The translations under genes and the position numbers were made by a program. From Ascarosepion bandense (lineage: Eukaryota; Mollusca; Cephalopoda; Sepiida; Sepiidae), in NCBI GenBank assembly GCA_037127315.1, contig JBBBDQ010001293.1:888001-952000 (forward strand): a DNA stretch of 64,000 nt, in the 5' to 3' direction. Shown here piece by piece: positions 32,269 through 43,547 of this stretch (within the stretch, counting starts at the first letter, position 1; every line of letters starts with the position of its first letter). The notes under the pieces were generated by a model. That model saw nothing but the letters and a program-made list of their open reading frames with translations. It made no database searches and was not told where the DNA came from.

Positions 32269-33123
32269 AAACAAGTGATTTTTAAATTTGCATTAGAAAC
32301 GTATTTCACGATAGCTTCCGAATATTTTTTTTGTGTGTTTACATCACGTGGTGTGTTTGTTCACAACATGCGGCACGTCCGTAGAGAAAGTCTGTTTGTT
32401 TTATATAAAAATTTATTGGAATATCTGAAAAAAAATTTTTAGCTATTGAAATATTTGTAAAGATTCAACACACCTAAGTCCCTATTTAACCCTAGCTTGT
32501 GTGTATTTAATTTTAAAATCCAGTATTTTTCTTTCTTTCTGCGTGTGTGTGTAGAACTAAAATTGGAGTCTATTAGTAAACATTTGCAATTTTCTAAAGT
32601 ATGATCAGGTTGATTAAAATGGGCTGCAATTGGGAAGGATACATTTTTTGTCGTATATTTAGTTTGTGATTATTGAAGCGAAATCTAAAGCTATTACCGG
32701 ATTCGCCGATATATCCACTGTTGGGACAAATTGAGCAGAAGAAAAGTATATGATGTTTTCGCTGTCACAAGTGAGGTTTGGTGGGTGTAATTTTATTTTG
32801 GTGTTGGGTACAGAGAATGTTTTGTCTGTTATTAAATGTTTACAAATTAAAGAGCGAAGCTTCCCACATTTTAAATTCCCTGATATGTTTGTATTATTTA
32901 AATATTTGTTAGAAGTGAGGATAGTTGATAGGTTGGGTGTTTGTTTCTTTGCATTTATGGATGGTTTATCGAAAATGTCTTTGATGTTTTTGTTTGATTG
33001 GAGGTTCCTGTAATCATTTTTTAAATTTTTGATAAGTGTGTAGGAATATTGATTATGGTTAAAAACCATGAGAATTCGGTTGTTATCTCTTCGCTTTTTG
33101 TATGTGAAAAGTGTGCTACGATC

Positions 33124-33158
33124 TACATTTTTAAATTAAAAACTTTTTAATATTCTTT

Positions 33159-33164
<6 letters not shown>
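33124..33164 (-). repeat. 41-bp terminal inverted repeat, right
   Basis: Exact inverted partner of 32155-32195, immediately before an (AT)n run at 33161-33189. Confidence 0.9.
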
Positions 33165-33191
<27 letters not shown>

Positions 33192-33234
33192 TTAAATAGA
33201 AAAAAGAGGAAAACTGTATTTAACTTGCCTATGC

Positions 33235-33263
33235 GTTTCGTCCTGTGATGGAATTTATCAAGG
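33235..33263 (-). other. Hammerhead-like remnant after the Penelope ORF
   Basis: Minus strand: CTTGATAAATTCC, a loop, GGACGAAAC. Stem TCC/GGA and GAAAC are kept; the core has changed. It lies where Penelope terminal repeats are expected. Confidence 0.4.
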
Positions 33264-34732
33264 CAAAAAGACGAAATAAGCTTTATTCCAAATTACGTAG
33301 CAATAAACAAACATTGTTACCAACTATAAAAAAAAGCTCACAAATCATTTAAAAAGATTAGCAGAATATTTTAGTTTTAGAACTGTTTCATGTGTAGTGC
33401 AATGTCACGAGATGTTAAAATAAAGGGAATCAAACATTTTTCCCTGGACTTTTATGTATGTTAGTCTGTTTGAACATCATCTTTACCATAAGAAAAGGGG
33501 TGACTGGAAGAAAAACCTAAGTGCAAATTGATATTTTGGTTGTACTGGATGGCGACGCTCTCGAGAATTTTTCTTCTGAATAAATTGTTTACTCTTTTTA
33601 TTAGTGTGGCATTTTTTAAATCGAAATTGTGGTCGAATTTATTTCTGTGAATCACTAATGCATTCGTTAGATTATTATTAGTGATGTCTCTTTTGTGTTC
33701 ATTTGAACGTTTTTTGTTTTTTGTTTATATTTCTACTTGTTTCCCCGATGTACACTGAGGAACAATTTTGGCAGTTTATTTTGTATATATCTGCTTGTTC
33801 ATTATTATGATTTCGTTTTTTTTTTTAGATTTGACAATAATAGTTTTCGATGTAGCTGTTGCTATGTGTATGTTTCTTAGATGGGACAGATTGTTTTGGA
33901 TAGTAGATGCAATGTAGTGGGTAGTATAATGTATCTGTTATTGTTTAGTTTATTATTGTTAACAGAGTTGCTTTTGTTGTGGTTGTACATACTATGTGAC
34001 TTTCTTTTTGCATTGTGAATAAAGTGATACGTGTATAGTAAGTTTCTGAATGTGTTTTCCATGTATTTTCTTCCTTTGTCAAATAATGGGGGTGCATATG
34101 CTTAGTGCACTTAAAAAGAAACCTATAATAATACTAGATTTGATGTTGGATTAGTGGTTATGACAGAAATTGATCAGGTCGTTTTTGTTGGTAGCTTTTC
34201 TATAGACGTCAAAATTGAGTTCATTGTTATTTTTATGTAATATTATATCTAGGAAAGGAAGAGTATGGTTAGATTCAGTTTCGAAGGTAAAGTCTACTGT
34301 AGGTTCAATGTTATTGAATTTATTGTCAAGATCTGCTATGTTCGTAATTTCTGGATAGATTAGAAGGGGGTCGTCTATATATCTAAAGTAGGAGGAGTTT
34401 CTTGGTGAAATGTTTCTGAAACGGTCTCTTTCCAGAAATCCTAAAATTAAACAAGCGAGAAGTCCGCTGAGAGGCGATCCCATTCGTAAACCAAATTTTT
34501 GTCTATAGAAATGGCCATTGAAAGTGAAGAAACTTAATAATTAGATAGCATAGTTTTATAATTTTCTGTGTAGGTAGATGTAATTTTATTTTTGTTTTTG
34601 TTAGGTGTGTTTTTAATTGATTTACACATTTATCTATAGGAACATTTGTGTACAAGAATTTTATGTCTAGACTTGCAATGTATTTGTTTTTAATGTCTAT
34701 GTTTTTTAGTTTGTTCAAAAGGTCACCAGAGT

Positions 34733-34751
34733 TATATATATATATATATAT
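34733..34751. repeat. Short (AT)n run within the Penelope RT
   Basis: About 19 bp of AT interrupting the reverse transcriptase coding sequence. Confidence 0.85.
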
Positions 34752-35070
34752 GTGACGGACTGATTGTGCCGAGAAGATTTTGCTTAATTTGCCAGTTATT
34801 TTTGTGAGGCGCTCCGGATATGATAGGTGTCATTGGTATATTTTGTTTATGTGTTTTTAAGAGCCGTATAGTGTGAGTGTTTTTCGATGATATGTAATAA
34901 CTTTTCTCTTTTTCAATAGATTTTTGGATATTGTTTCAATTTTGGCGTCTCTTTTGTGATGCTCTTTTTGTTAAATTTCTCGTATATGTTTCATCATCAA
35001 TGCGGTCTTTTATTTTTTTGTTGGTGTATGTGTTTGTCCATGATGACGATTCACAAAAGAGACACAAAAA

Positions 35071-35880
35071 TTGATATGAACACATAAACTTGCCAGAAGA
35101 AAGACAATTTTAATAGGCACAATAAAGGAAAATGTATCCTTTAGATTAATGAATCTTTCAGAGTAAATGAACTATAGTGTTGCAAAACAGGTTGCAGCAT
35201 TTTAGCGAGCCATTTGGCCACCTTATGTTGTGATATGAGTCTTTAAGATTTATTAAATTTGTATTTGGGAAGACCATAAACGCGGAGTCTAATCGAGCCA
35301 GTTTTAAATTTCAGAAGAAAGAATCGTACTTTTAATGTTTTTCTGGGATTTTATTTAACTTTCTGCGATAATGGTTATTCACCCACAGTTGTCAATTCGG
35401 ATATTCGTAACAAGATTACTGACTTCAAAAGAATTAAACTAGATATTATATCGCAAAATGTCCGGTGTGTTTAAATGTTATTTTTCTGCCGAGATGCCTC
35501 TCGTGTTTGATATTATATTGGTTCTATTTACTAGTCGTAAGAACGTTCTACTCACTCATCAAGAAAAGTTCTGTTGTTTATAATTATGATTGTATCTGTT
35601 GTGCCAGTTACATATGGAGAACTACTCAGCGGCTTGATACTAGAATTAAACGTGCTCCACTGAAAACCAGGAACCATATCTGGCAATAAAATGAATTCAT
35701 CCACAATACTTATTGATTCTCAATCTGTGAACATCTGATAAATAGCAGAAAGTGTGCTATGGAATTTAATGTTTTTCGAAGGGTTGGTTTTCTGTTATAA
35801 ACAATTCACACTCACTTTTTCCTTTGAAAGTGCTAAAGTCGTGTAATATCAGGACTTGCAGGCCCTCGCTTTGTAAACAT
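35071..35880. other. No recognised element
   Basis: A 74-codon plus-strand frame (35465-35689) has no recognisable domain. No repeat family match. Confidence 0.25.
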
Positions 35881-36031
35881 ATATGTATGTGTGCTTATAT
35901 ATGCATGTATATGGCTGTATATGTATTCATATATATGTATATATATATATATATACATGTATATATGTATATATATATATATGTATGTGTATGCATGTAT
36001 GTATATATATATCTATGTGTATATATATATG

Positions 36032-36063
<32 letters not shown>

Positions 36064-36170
36064 TATGAATGTTTGATATACATATAGTGTATATGCGTGT
36101 GTATTTGTCTATATATATCTATTTATATATATATATATGTATATAGATGTATATGTGTATATATGTATGG

Positions 36171-36212
<42 letters not shown>
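35880..36212. repeat. Complex (TATA/TGTA)n microsatellite block
   Basis: About 330 bp of ATGT/ATAT variants ending in pure AT. All Tyr/Ile/Met-rich frames here are artefacts. Confidence 0.9.
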
Positions 36213-36326
36213 TAGCAGTATAGACCGGCGTTGTTCGGTTGTAATGTAAGCTTTAAAACTAATCTATTGTCCTGGAGCTCAGACTCAGCCTAAAGTATAT
36301 ATCTGTGAAGTTTGCTGAGAATCGGG

Positions 36327-36368
<42 letters not shown>
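36213..36368 (+). repeat. Short repeat ending in (AT)n
   Basis: Begins ACTAGCAGTATAGACCGGCG and TTGTTCGG, contains GTTTGCTGAGAATCGGGTAAT, then 38 bp of AT. The CCCGGCGTTG-like start recalls a repeat common in invertebrate genomes; assignment uncertain. Confidence 0.4.
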
Positions 36369-36372
<4 letters not shown>

Positions 36373-36589
36373 TGTATTTTTAGCCGTCAGAAAGACAAAC
36401 GGATCTCAATATGTAAAGTCACAAATTTATTTGCCTGAAGAAAGTTAACTTTGGATTCGAAACACGTTTAGTGACATAAATATCATTATGGACACTTAAT
36501 GCAATATGCAGATAGCAAGTAATATTAATAACAAAAATAACAATAAATCTACACTTTAAACAAAATTTTCACGGCTTTTAGCACTTACA

Positions 36590-36638
<49 letters not shown>

Positions 36639-37104
36639 GAGCCACTAATTTATCTTATGCCTCTTAGACCGCTCGACTTCGAATGATTCCATACTTAAAT
36701 CAAAGTTAAATCAAGTCTTATACACAAAATTTTCTATTTTTCTTAAATAAAAATCTCTGGTCTAAAATGTATCGTAATATAAACAAATTTAACTTAACTA
36801 TGCCACGAAAATTTCCCGATATTAACGAAATGGAATTACAACTGACATATTTAATTTTTTTGTTTAAGCATTATTTGAGTGGATATTCTGTCTGATTATT
36901 TATGAAAAATTTTGTTATGGGTCCTCAGGTTCGAATTCTGCCTAATGATACCCATGTTGGTAACAATATTTCCGATAAATGACCAGGCCAGTAGAAATAC
37001 TTTCGAATAAAATGTTTAAATAAAAACAGAATTTCTACTCTAATACGAATATTGATTAAAAATAACGTTCAAACAAATAAATTGAATATGTCGATTGTTA
37101 ATTT

Positions 37105-37110
<6 letters not shown>
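36369..37110. other. AT-rich DNA with one hammerhead-like remnant
   Basis: At 36435-36463 CTGAAGA...GATTCGAAAC resembles the hammerhead-like motif, decayed. (AT)n at 36595-36636. No coding sequence. Confidence 0.3.

Positions 37111-37153
<43 letters not shown>
37111..37153. repeat. (AT)n microsatellite
   Basis: About 42 bp of AT dinucleotide. Confidence 0.95.
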
Positions 37154-37154
<1 letters not shown>

Positions 37155-37529
37155 AAAATAACTTTAATCCAAACGGACAAGTAGGAAGGTAAATCCCAAA
37201 AACCTGATCCTAATTAAGTTTAAAATTTTAATATTAAAAAATGAGTACCCAAAACAACACCGACTCCTGAATTTTAGAAAGGAATTCATTAGTAAGTGCC
37301 GCCATGAAGCGAATTTTGCGAACATTTAAATTTTAAATTCTGGTTTTAGTTTTAGGAGATTAAATATATATTTAATTGTTTTTGATAAATTAATTTAATT
37401 TTTAAACAGTAATTTTAACCCTTCTACCTTCCTCTCCCTGTCTCCTTTGATTATCTACCTTTATAAAATATGGATTCTTTACTAATTTAACCCCCGATTT
37501 CTTCTGCTATATATTTATCTTTTTGACAA

Positions 37530-37720
37530 CTTAATTTTTATAAATTTTTATAATTTTTTTAAAAATTAACTTAAAAAAATGTTTTTAATTATATTTTTAT
37601 TTAATTTTTATTTTTTATTTTTTATTTTAATTTTATTTCTTTTTTCTTTTTTCTTTTTTATTTCTTTTTTCTTTTTTATTTCTTTTTTCTTTTTTATTTC
37701 TTTTTTCTTTTAGTTTATCT
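37530..37720. repeat. T-rich tandem low-complexity block
   Basis: TTTTTTCTTTTTTATTTC repeated about five times after a T/A-rich stretch. Confidence 0.8.
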
Positions 37721-38194
37721 ATATCTATATCGATATTTATATTTAATTAAATTAATTTAATTTTTTTAATTCTTATATCTACATTTTCACCTATTTTTAT
37801 TAATAATAAAAAAATCTGCTTTCTAATACTTTAACCCATGTATAAATGCTAGTTTTGTTTGACACGTATTGAGCGTCTCTTATATATGAATCTTTTTTCT
37901 TTTCTTTTCTTTCCTTCCTTTCCTTTTCTTTATAGTTTCTTACCCCTCCACCCTATTCCTTTCTGATTTGCTTCACCCAATTCTCAGTTTAACAACACTT
38001 ACTATTCCATCTGTTAACCCCTTCCCCTGTAAAGCTAGACGAAGCCAAATTTTCAAATTTTTCCCTTACATTTCTATCTAAAAGGAAAATCCTAAAAATA
38101 GACGTTAATTGCAAATCAATATTTTTTGTGACGTAAATTTCTTAGTTCTTAACCAACTTTTTTTTTTTCATTTTTGAATATAAAATTTTTTTGT

Positions 38195-38486
38195 ATATAT
38201 ATGTATATATATATATATATCGTCGTTGGTACAAGTTTGGTTCAACCCGAGTTTGAAACTGACATGCCTCAGTTGGCCAATATCGGGCATTGGGTGCATA
38301 GACGTGATAGTGAAGGTATACATATAAGACAAGATATAATTTTCAGGTATGATAAATTTATGGGCAAGAGTCCTTAATATCGGTGATAAAGTGTATGTAA
38401 GTATATAGATCCTGAGTTCGACACCAAGCAGCGCCAGTCTGTTTCCTGCTTCAGCAATATCTTCAGGCCATGACCTGTATATAGAA
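38195..38486. mobile_element. Possible tRNA-derived SINE remnants
   Basis: On the plus strand CTGAGTTCGACACCAAG near 38410 looks like a B-box, and on the minus strand GTTTCAAACTCGGG near 38250 does too; each abuts (AT)n. Weak, no matching A-box confirmed. Confidence 0.3.
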
Positions 38487-38489
38487 TCT

Positions 38490-38543
<54 letters not shown>

Positions 38544-38587
38544 CACACACACACGCACGCACACACATACACACACACACGCATGCA

Positions 38588-38656
<69 letters not shown>
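38490..38656. repeat. (AT)n-(CA)n-(AT)n microsatellite
   Basis: AT run, about 80 bp of CACA/CGCA, then another AT run. Confidence 0.95.
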
Positions 38657-38661
<5 letters not shown>

Positions 38662-38718
38662 TAACGATACACGCTCACTGTCACATATGTGTTCTCGCAT
38701 AGATTCAAAAGTTACCTG

Positions 38719-38720
<2 letters not shown>

Positions 38721-38772
<52 letters not shown>
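38721..38772. repeat. (AT)n microsatellite
   Basis: About 52 bp of AT dinucleotide. Confidence 0.95.
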
Positions 38773-38774
<2 letters not shown>

Positions 38775-39225
38775 GAATATTGGAGAGTAAACGCATTTAT
38801 TACACAATCTTTTCTGAGTGCAATTGTCAGACTTCTCCCTTGAAGACCATGTCGCGTTTTGTGAAATAATCACGTCCATTTTGTCGTATTGCGACAATTA
38901 GATAATGGAGACACTTGGTGTGTCTATCGCGCGTCATTATCTCAATGTAATGCAGCTACAAATATAGAGAAGAAATATTGATGCCTCTTTGATTGTGCTT
39001 GAATTTCTTTTCGTCTACTTACACGCCATGATTACAACAGTCGGCCTAAACTTTGGCTTCCTACATTTGCATCTACTCCATCTAATTGTACATGACAGCC
39101 TTTAATGTTACAACTAATAATATGGTTAATGTTAAGAAAAATAATAAGACAAAAATACAATAAAAATGTTTTAAGCTATTGATCATTCAAAACAAGATCC
39201 AAGAACTAATTAATGTAACTTGTTA
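38773..39225. other. No recognised element
   Basis: No family match or convincing frame. Confidence 0.25.
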
Positions 39226-39490
39226 CTAAATGATGTTGCTGTTATGACGTACAAGGTGATGAGTATAAGAGATGCATATTTTGAGGTTATATGAGCTAGA
39301 AAACGGTTGACCTTCAAAGAGGGTAATGTCGTAGCGATCAGGAAAGAAACCTTCTGGTTTTCTGTTCAGCAATGCTACTGTTCTACAGAAGAGGCTGTCT
39401 GAGAAGAACTTCCTCCTTATCAACGGAATATGAAGTGAATAGGTATAAACAATCTTTATCGAAGAAAAAGATGGTTTCTCCTGCAAATGG
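39226..39490 (-). pseudogene. Divergent LINE-J-like C-terminus
   Basis: 86-codon minus-strand frame with RRKFFSDSLFCRTVALLNRK and FFPDRYDITLFEGQ, matching the layout FYSNSFFSRTSRLWNSLP...FPD.YNLQ.FK of LINE-J with many replacements. A related but separate subfamily, also seen near 61.5 kb. Confidence 0.5.
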
Positions 39491-39518
39491 GTTCAATGGC
39501 TGAATGTGGAAATAGAAT

Positions 39519-40056
39519 AAGTTTGAGTTTGAGTTTTGTTTAACAAAATATCAGCCTGTGTGGATTATTTAATGCCAAAAATGTGAGGTTTTAAGGTGTG
39601 TTTTTTTTATTGTTCAGTTATGGTGAGAAGGTTGATTTAGTCAAATTTTAATGAAACTTTTTGTTTTTATTCTTGTTTGTTTTAGAAAACAAAAATGTCC
39701 TCTACTTATATATTCAAAAAAAGAATCCTTTTCTTTCAAAAATGTGTTATGGTGATAGTTTTTCTTCAAAAATGTATTGTTGGTAATATTTTCCTTCGAA
39801 AAGGTATATTTTTCTATAAAAGTCTATTTTTATGTACATATTTCAATAATAGTGTATTTTTATACTTTCAGATTTCTTTTCCTCCAGTTTGGGGATTAAC
39901 TATTTGTCCCATAACTGGGACCCTAACTGGTGCTACCAATCCGGGTAAGGGTGGAGCTGGGAACAGCAGCAATTAAGAAGTGGTTCCATGCTCTTCACAA
40001 CCTCTCAATCAGAGATCTTGCTGCCGGATGCAGTTTACTGTCATGCCCAGGACCTC
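39519..40056 (+). mobile_element. Element D, copy 2
   Basis: AGTTTGAGTTTGAGTTTTGT start, TTATTTAATGCCAAAAATG, AT-rich middle, and the GC-richer 3' part ACTGGTGCTACCAATCCGGG, GGTTCCATGCTCTTCACAAC, GCTGCCGGATGCAGTTTACT. A short open frame over it is not conserved in the other copies. Confidence 0.7.
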
Positions 40057-40984
40057 AGAGAATAAACGAAAAGAAGGCTAACAATGACAAGGACGAAGGC
40101 ATGGAACCAGTCTACACACTAAAATCCATTTAACATGTTCTCTCTGAAAATATGTGCAATTTATCCAGTTCGATAGTCGCCTCAAATATGTCAGAAAATA
40201 CAACGATCGAACTATTTTACAAACAAGTGAAATATAGTGCAGAAACCAATGGTAAAAAAAATTATTGCAAACAGATATTCTCTGACATAAACCCTTTGCT
40301 TTTTGTATATTCTAATTTGGCACATTCTCTTTTAAGACTTAAAATATATCTCTAATTATTTATGATGTTTCTCATGTGTGCGCTGACTGACTGATACCAC
40401 TTTCATTTCATAAATATCGATATTTTGAGGTGAATTTATCTATTGGCTTAACTCTGGCTGTAAGAATACAATCATGATTTCTTAGCAATTTTTGGCAGGA
40501 AAGAAATCAGACATTTATTTTACTGTTTTTCACATAATATGAGGCATAAGATCTGCTAATAGTAGTTTGCTACAAAATTATTTTTCTCACTTTTCTAATC
40601 AGAGTTCAATTAAACAACATTTTTCAGAAAAACATAAATATGTAGGTAATATCAGACAGATTTTAGTCAATAATACAATAATCCTTACTCATACACACAG
40701 TAAAAAAATACCTTCAGATATTAGAGGCCATGTACATTAAATCCAAACAAGCCCCACTTTATAAAATCACGTTTCAATCTGGCCATAACACATTACATTG
40801 CATTTGAATACAAGGTTCTGTTGTAATTTTGCGCTATGGTGTGACGTCATAGAACCGCATTACAAATTTGAGAACTGCGTTTGTTATTTTTGGTAACTAT
40901 TGCCGTTGCCTAGCGGAGTTTTATGTCAACACAAAATAAAATCGTCAGTGATGGTGGATGTTTTTGTGTTACCGTCTTAATAAC
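40057..40984. other. No recognised element
   Basis: AT-rich sequence without a family match. Confidence 0.25.
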
Positions 40985-41276
40985 CTCTCTGAAGATGGCT
41001 TATGTGAGCCGAAAGCTAAGAACCAAAATAATAAAAAATTATCCAAATGTTGGAGAAATTTTGTCTTTATTTTCAACTGAAATTAAAGCCAAAATACGAC
41101 GTTTAGAACGGCTCATGATTAAACATAATAGACATTCATTGTCTCTTATATTTAACAGTATATGTTTAGAAAATTATTTTTTATGTACTCAAAAGAAGCA
41201 GATAATAAGTAGAAATTATAAGGGTATTTGGGATAGAAAGAGTTCAACTCCAGGCTTTAAGAGGTTAAGAATATAG
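40985..41276 (+). mobile_element. Penelope-type end fragment
   Basis: The 117-codon frame here starts just before a hammerhead-like motif and shows no protein domain, so I read the stretch as a non-coding terminal-repeat fragment rather than a gene. Confidence 0.3.
40989..41014 (+). other. Hammerhead-like motif
   Basis: CTGAAGA, T, GGCT-TATGTG-AGCC perfect stem, GAAA. One extra base between core and stem II. Confidence 0.45.
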
Positions 41277-41589
41277 TAATTTATTTCTGGGTATGGCTAT
41301 AAAATCCTTCCGACAAAAAGATCTGTGATCGTGTGATTGGAGATTTTGAGAAGTGTGGAACCACCTTTTATTTGCTGTTACTCCCAGATACACCCTGACC
41401 CCTTGTGGTAGCACCAGTTATGACCGCGGTTTTAAGCAAATAGTGAATTTTCCAAACAGAAACAAAAGTCTGTGTAAAAAAACAGTGTCAAATACATTTT
41501 ATATTAAAAATATCAGCAATATATTTTATATAAAATGTTACCAACAATATATATTTATATTCCATAGAATAGATGCTATGAAAATATAT

Positions 41590-41725
41590 ACAATAGAAAG
41601 ACGCAGAAGCTATATTACGGCGGTGAGAAAGTTCGTGAAGTCTAGATGCCAGGTCAGGATCGATAACTTTAGCGATCCAGCTTTAGAATTTATCAAGAAT
41701 CTCGAGATATATAATGTTACGAGGA
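41590..41725 (-). pseudogene. LINE-J-like fragment, antisense
   Basis: Minus strand gives IDPDLASRLHELSHRRNIAS preceded by a LDKF.SWIAKV-like block, matching LLDKIQRRVCNVIDTDLADRLQSLSHRRDVAS of LINE-J. The 145-codon plus-strand frame (41353-41790) is the shadow of this plus AT-rich flank. Confidence 0.6.
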
Positions 41726-41789
41726 TGCATTTATATATATCAAAAATAATATTAATAATGTATAAAAGTTATAGTGGAACATTCTATTG

Positions 41790-43020
41790 AGTCCTATATG
41801 TTGTTACAAAAATGTTTTAATTCCTTAAATAGTTTTTAAGCAGAGAAAATAGGAAAAGAACGTTTTGGAAGATTGTAGAATATACCAGTAAAATCGAAAG
41901 AATTCTGAATGATTCTAGAAATATGCAAATTAGGTGTTAGCCCCTATAAAAATTGGTTTTGGGAAGAGAGTAGTTAGTTGTTAAAATAATTTGCTGGCAT
42001 TATCAACTCCAATCCGATTCAGACTGTGTATATCCAACCGAAAGAATCTCTACTAAAAGTTACCGACCCACTAAAACCTGAAAGAGAACCTCATGGAACT
42101 AAAAGAGTAAATAGATTTTTTGACTCTTTCATTGACCAAAGTAATAATTATTCTTTATATGCACATTTGAGGATTTCCAAAAAATATGGCACCTAAACTA
42201 CTTTGCTAGCTTAACTGAGTAAAGATACTTGACACCTTCTTTCCCCTTCGTAACACTTACCCGTCACTCTGTCAGTAATAAACTGTATGTTTTCTATATG
42301 AATGCAAAAATTGTATATTTGTAATATATTTTTATTTTGTGTTATTGTAAATTAAATATTTGTTTCTGATTAAGCTCTGTGTTTGGTTAATCATTTTCTT
42401 CCTTTTGTTACAACTTATAACACGTAACAATAAAAAGAGCACCAGACAAGATCTCTCTCTTACCCCATCGCTCCCAGTGAAGCATAAGCCATTGACAACC
42501 CCTCGTCATCGCAATTTGCTTTTTGTCGTCAATGCTTCTGTATCTTGTCTTTTTTACAGGTAGGAGGGTTGACGCGACGCAAACCCCTTTATCCTTAGTG
42601 TGAATTTGTCCACATTCGTCTAACATCTAACCTTCGTTCTGTCCAGTTTGGGTGACCCTACCAAAGAATTAATCACCTGCTGGAATATCTCACTGGGTCA
42701 CAGAGGAACTCAAACCATCACACCACAACAAAGGGTGGTCAATGTGACAAAATATTGTATATTATTTGTTGAATATTTTAATATGTTTTGCCATTTCTCC
42801 ACAAATTCTGTATCTCCTTACATTTGTGCATGTATGTATATTGTTCAATCTCACTAACACTGGATCAACAACTCCATTTCAAAACACATCATATACTTCA
42901 GAATATGGATCAGTTATAAAAATATATATATATTATAGGAGAAACAGAATTTAAACATAGAATAGGTCAATTTGCAAAATCAGAGCTAGTTTCTATGAAA
43001 ACAAATCATTAACATGATAT
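41790..43020. other. No recognised element
   Basis: Several short frames, none with a recognisable domain. AT-rich. Confidence 0.25.
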
Positions 43021-43156
43021 GTACATTCATATTCTTAAATAACCTCGTCAGATTGAGATTTTTAAGGTGTCATGCGTGGCATTAACACGTCCAGAAATAT
43101 CTAAATTGTCATCTGTATACAAGTGCTTTCTCAGATCATTGGTTAAAATGACTTTG

Positions 43157-43400
43157 GAGTAGATAGATCTATCTATCGCCCGGTTCACACTCCGCCCACG
43201 TCTATTGAACAGATTAAGAGGCTCAGTACTCAATGCATGGTAGATTTATAAATGTACAAAATGAATTCTGACAAGAAAAACTTTCTGGCCTGATACAGTG
43301 ACCCAACTTTTTTAGTAGCAGTTGCTGATATAGATTTGATGTAGTCATATCATTTTACGTTGGTTGAACCTGTGGCTCTTGGCGAAGACCTTGTTGTTTG
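43157..43400 (-). mobile_element. LINE-J-like fragment plus one unit of the 147-bp repeat
   Basis: 43157-43232 is an inverted single copy of the core of the 46.6-47.2 kb tandem unit (AGATAGATCTATCT, CCGGTTCACACTCC, GAACAGATTAAGAGGCTC). 43240-43400 matches the LINE-J segment around SILHIYKS..RPCME to W..YIESI, minus strand. The tandem unit may therefore derive from a LINE-J relative. Confidence 0.5.
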
Positions 43401-43547
43401 GCGCTGCACAATCACAAGCAAAGAACTGTACCAAATAACATAATCCAAATAAATTGATGACTTTCAACAGCAGTAACAGCTAAAATGAAACGCTAAGAAA
43501 AAAATGATATAATCAAGATTTTGAGATTCTACACGACTTCAAATAAA

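Larger units (their letters stand above)
32155..33164 (-). mobile_element. Penelope-like element, 3' part, with inverted ends
   Basis: A minus-strand GIY-YIG-type C-terminal region: LKCGKLRSLICKHLI, TKIKLHPPNLTCDSENIIYF in one frame, then in the next frame CSICPNSGYIGESGN followed by FNNHKLNIRQK. This cysteine/histidine layout plus YIGE is the endonuclease of Penelope-like elements. The reverse transcriptase is absent. The copy is bounded by 41-bp perfect inverted repeats (32155-32195 and 33124-33164). One or more frameshifts, so inactive. Confidence 0.7.
33165..35070 (-). pseudogene. Penelope-like element with RT and GIY-YIG
   Basis: Minus strand, N to C: a PERLTKITGKLSKI block near 34800; ASLDIKFLYTNVPIDKC (RT motif A region, 34503-34718); MGSPLSGLLA (motif B) and YIDD at residues 35-38 of a 110-codon frame (34151-34483, catalytic motif C); LPFLDIILHKN; then FRNLLY and RYIILP near 33880-34060; then IYKINCQNCSSVYIGETSR (GIY-YIG endonuclease, about 33720-33790) and HRNKFDHNFDLKNATLIKR (33461-33655). 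This order is diagnostic of Penelope-like retroelements. Stops and frameshifts separate the blocks, and the N-terminus is missing. Confidence 0.85.

Noticed and set aside
35880..36210. Tyr/Ile/Met/Val-rich open frames on both strands
   Set aside because: They are translations of ATAT/GTAT microsatellites with no complexity; the same applies to all IYIY-type frames near 11.1, 11.5, 13.1, 17.2, 38.5, 38.7, 56.6 and 59.3 kb.
40923..41276. 117-codon plus-strand gene
   Set aside because: The start overlaps a hammerhead-like repeat motif, no domain is recognisable, and AT-rich DNA gives such frames by chance.
41353..41790. 145-codon plus-strand gene
   Set aside because: Its middle is the antisense of a LINE-J segment and the rest is AT-rich repeats.
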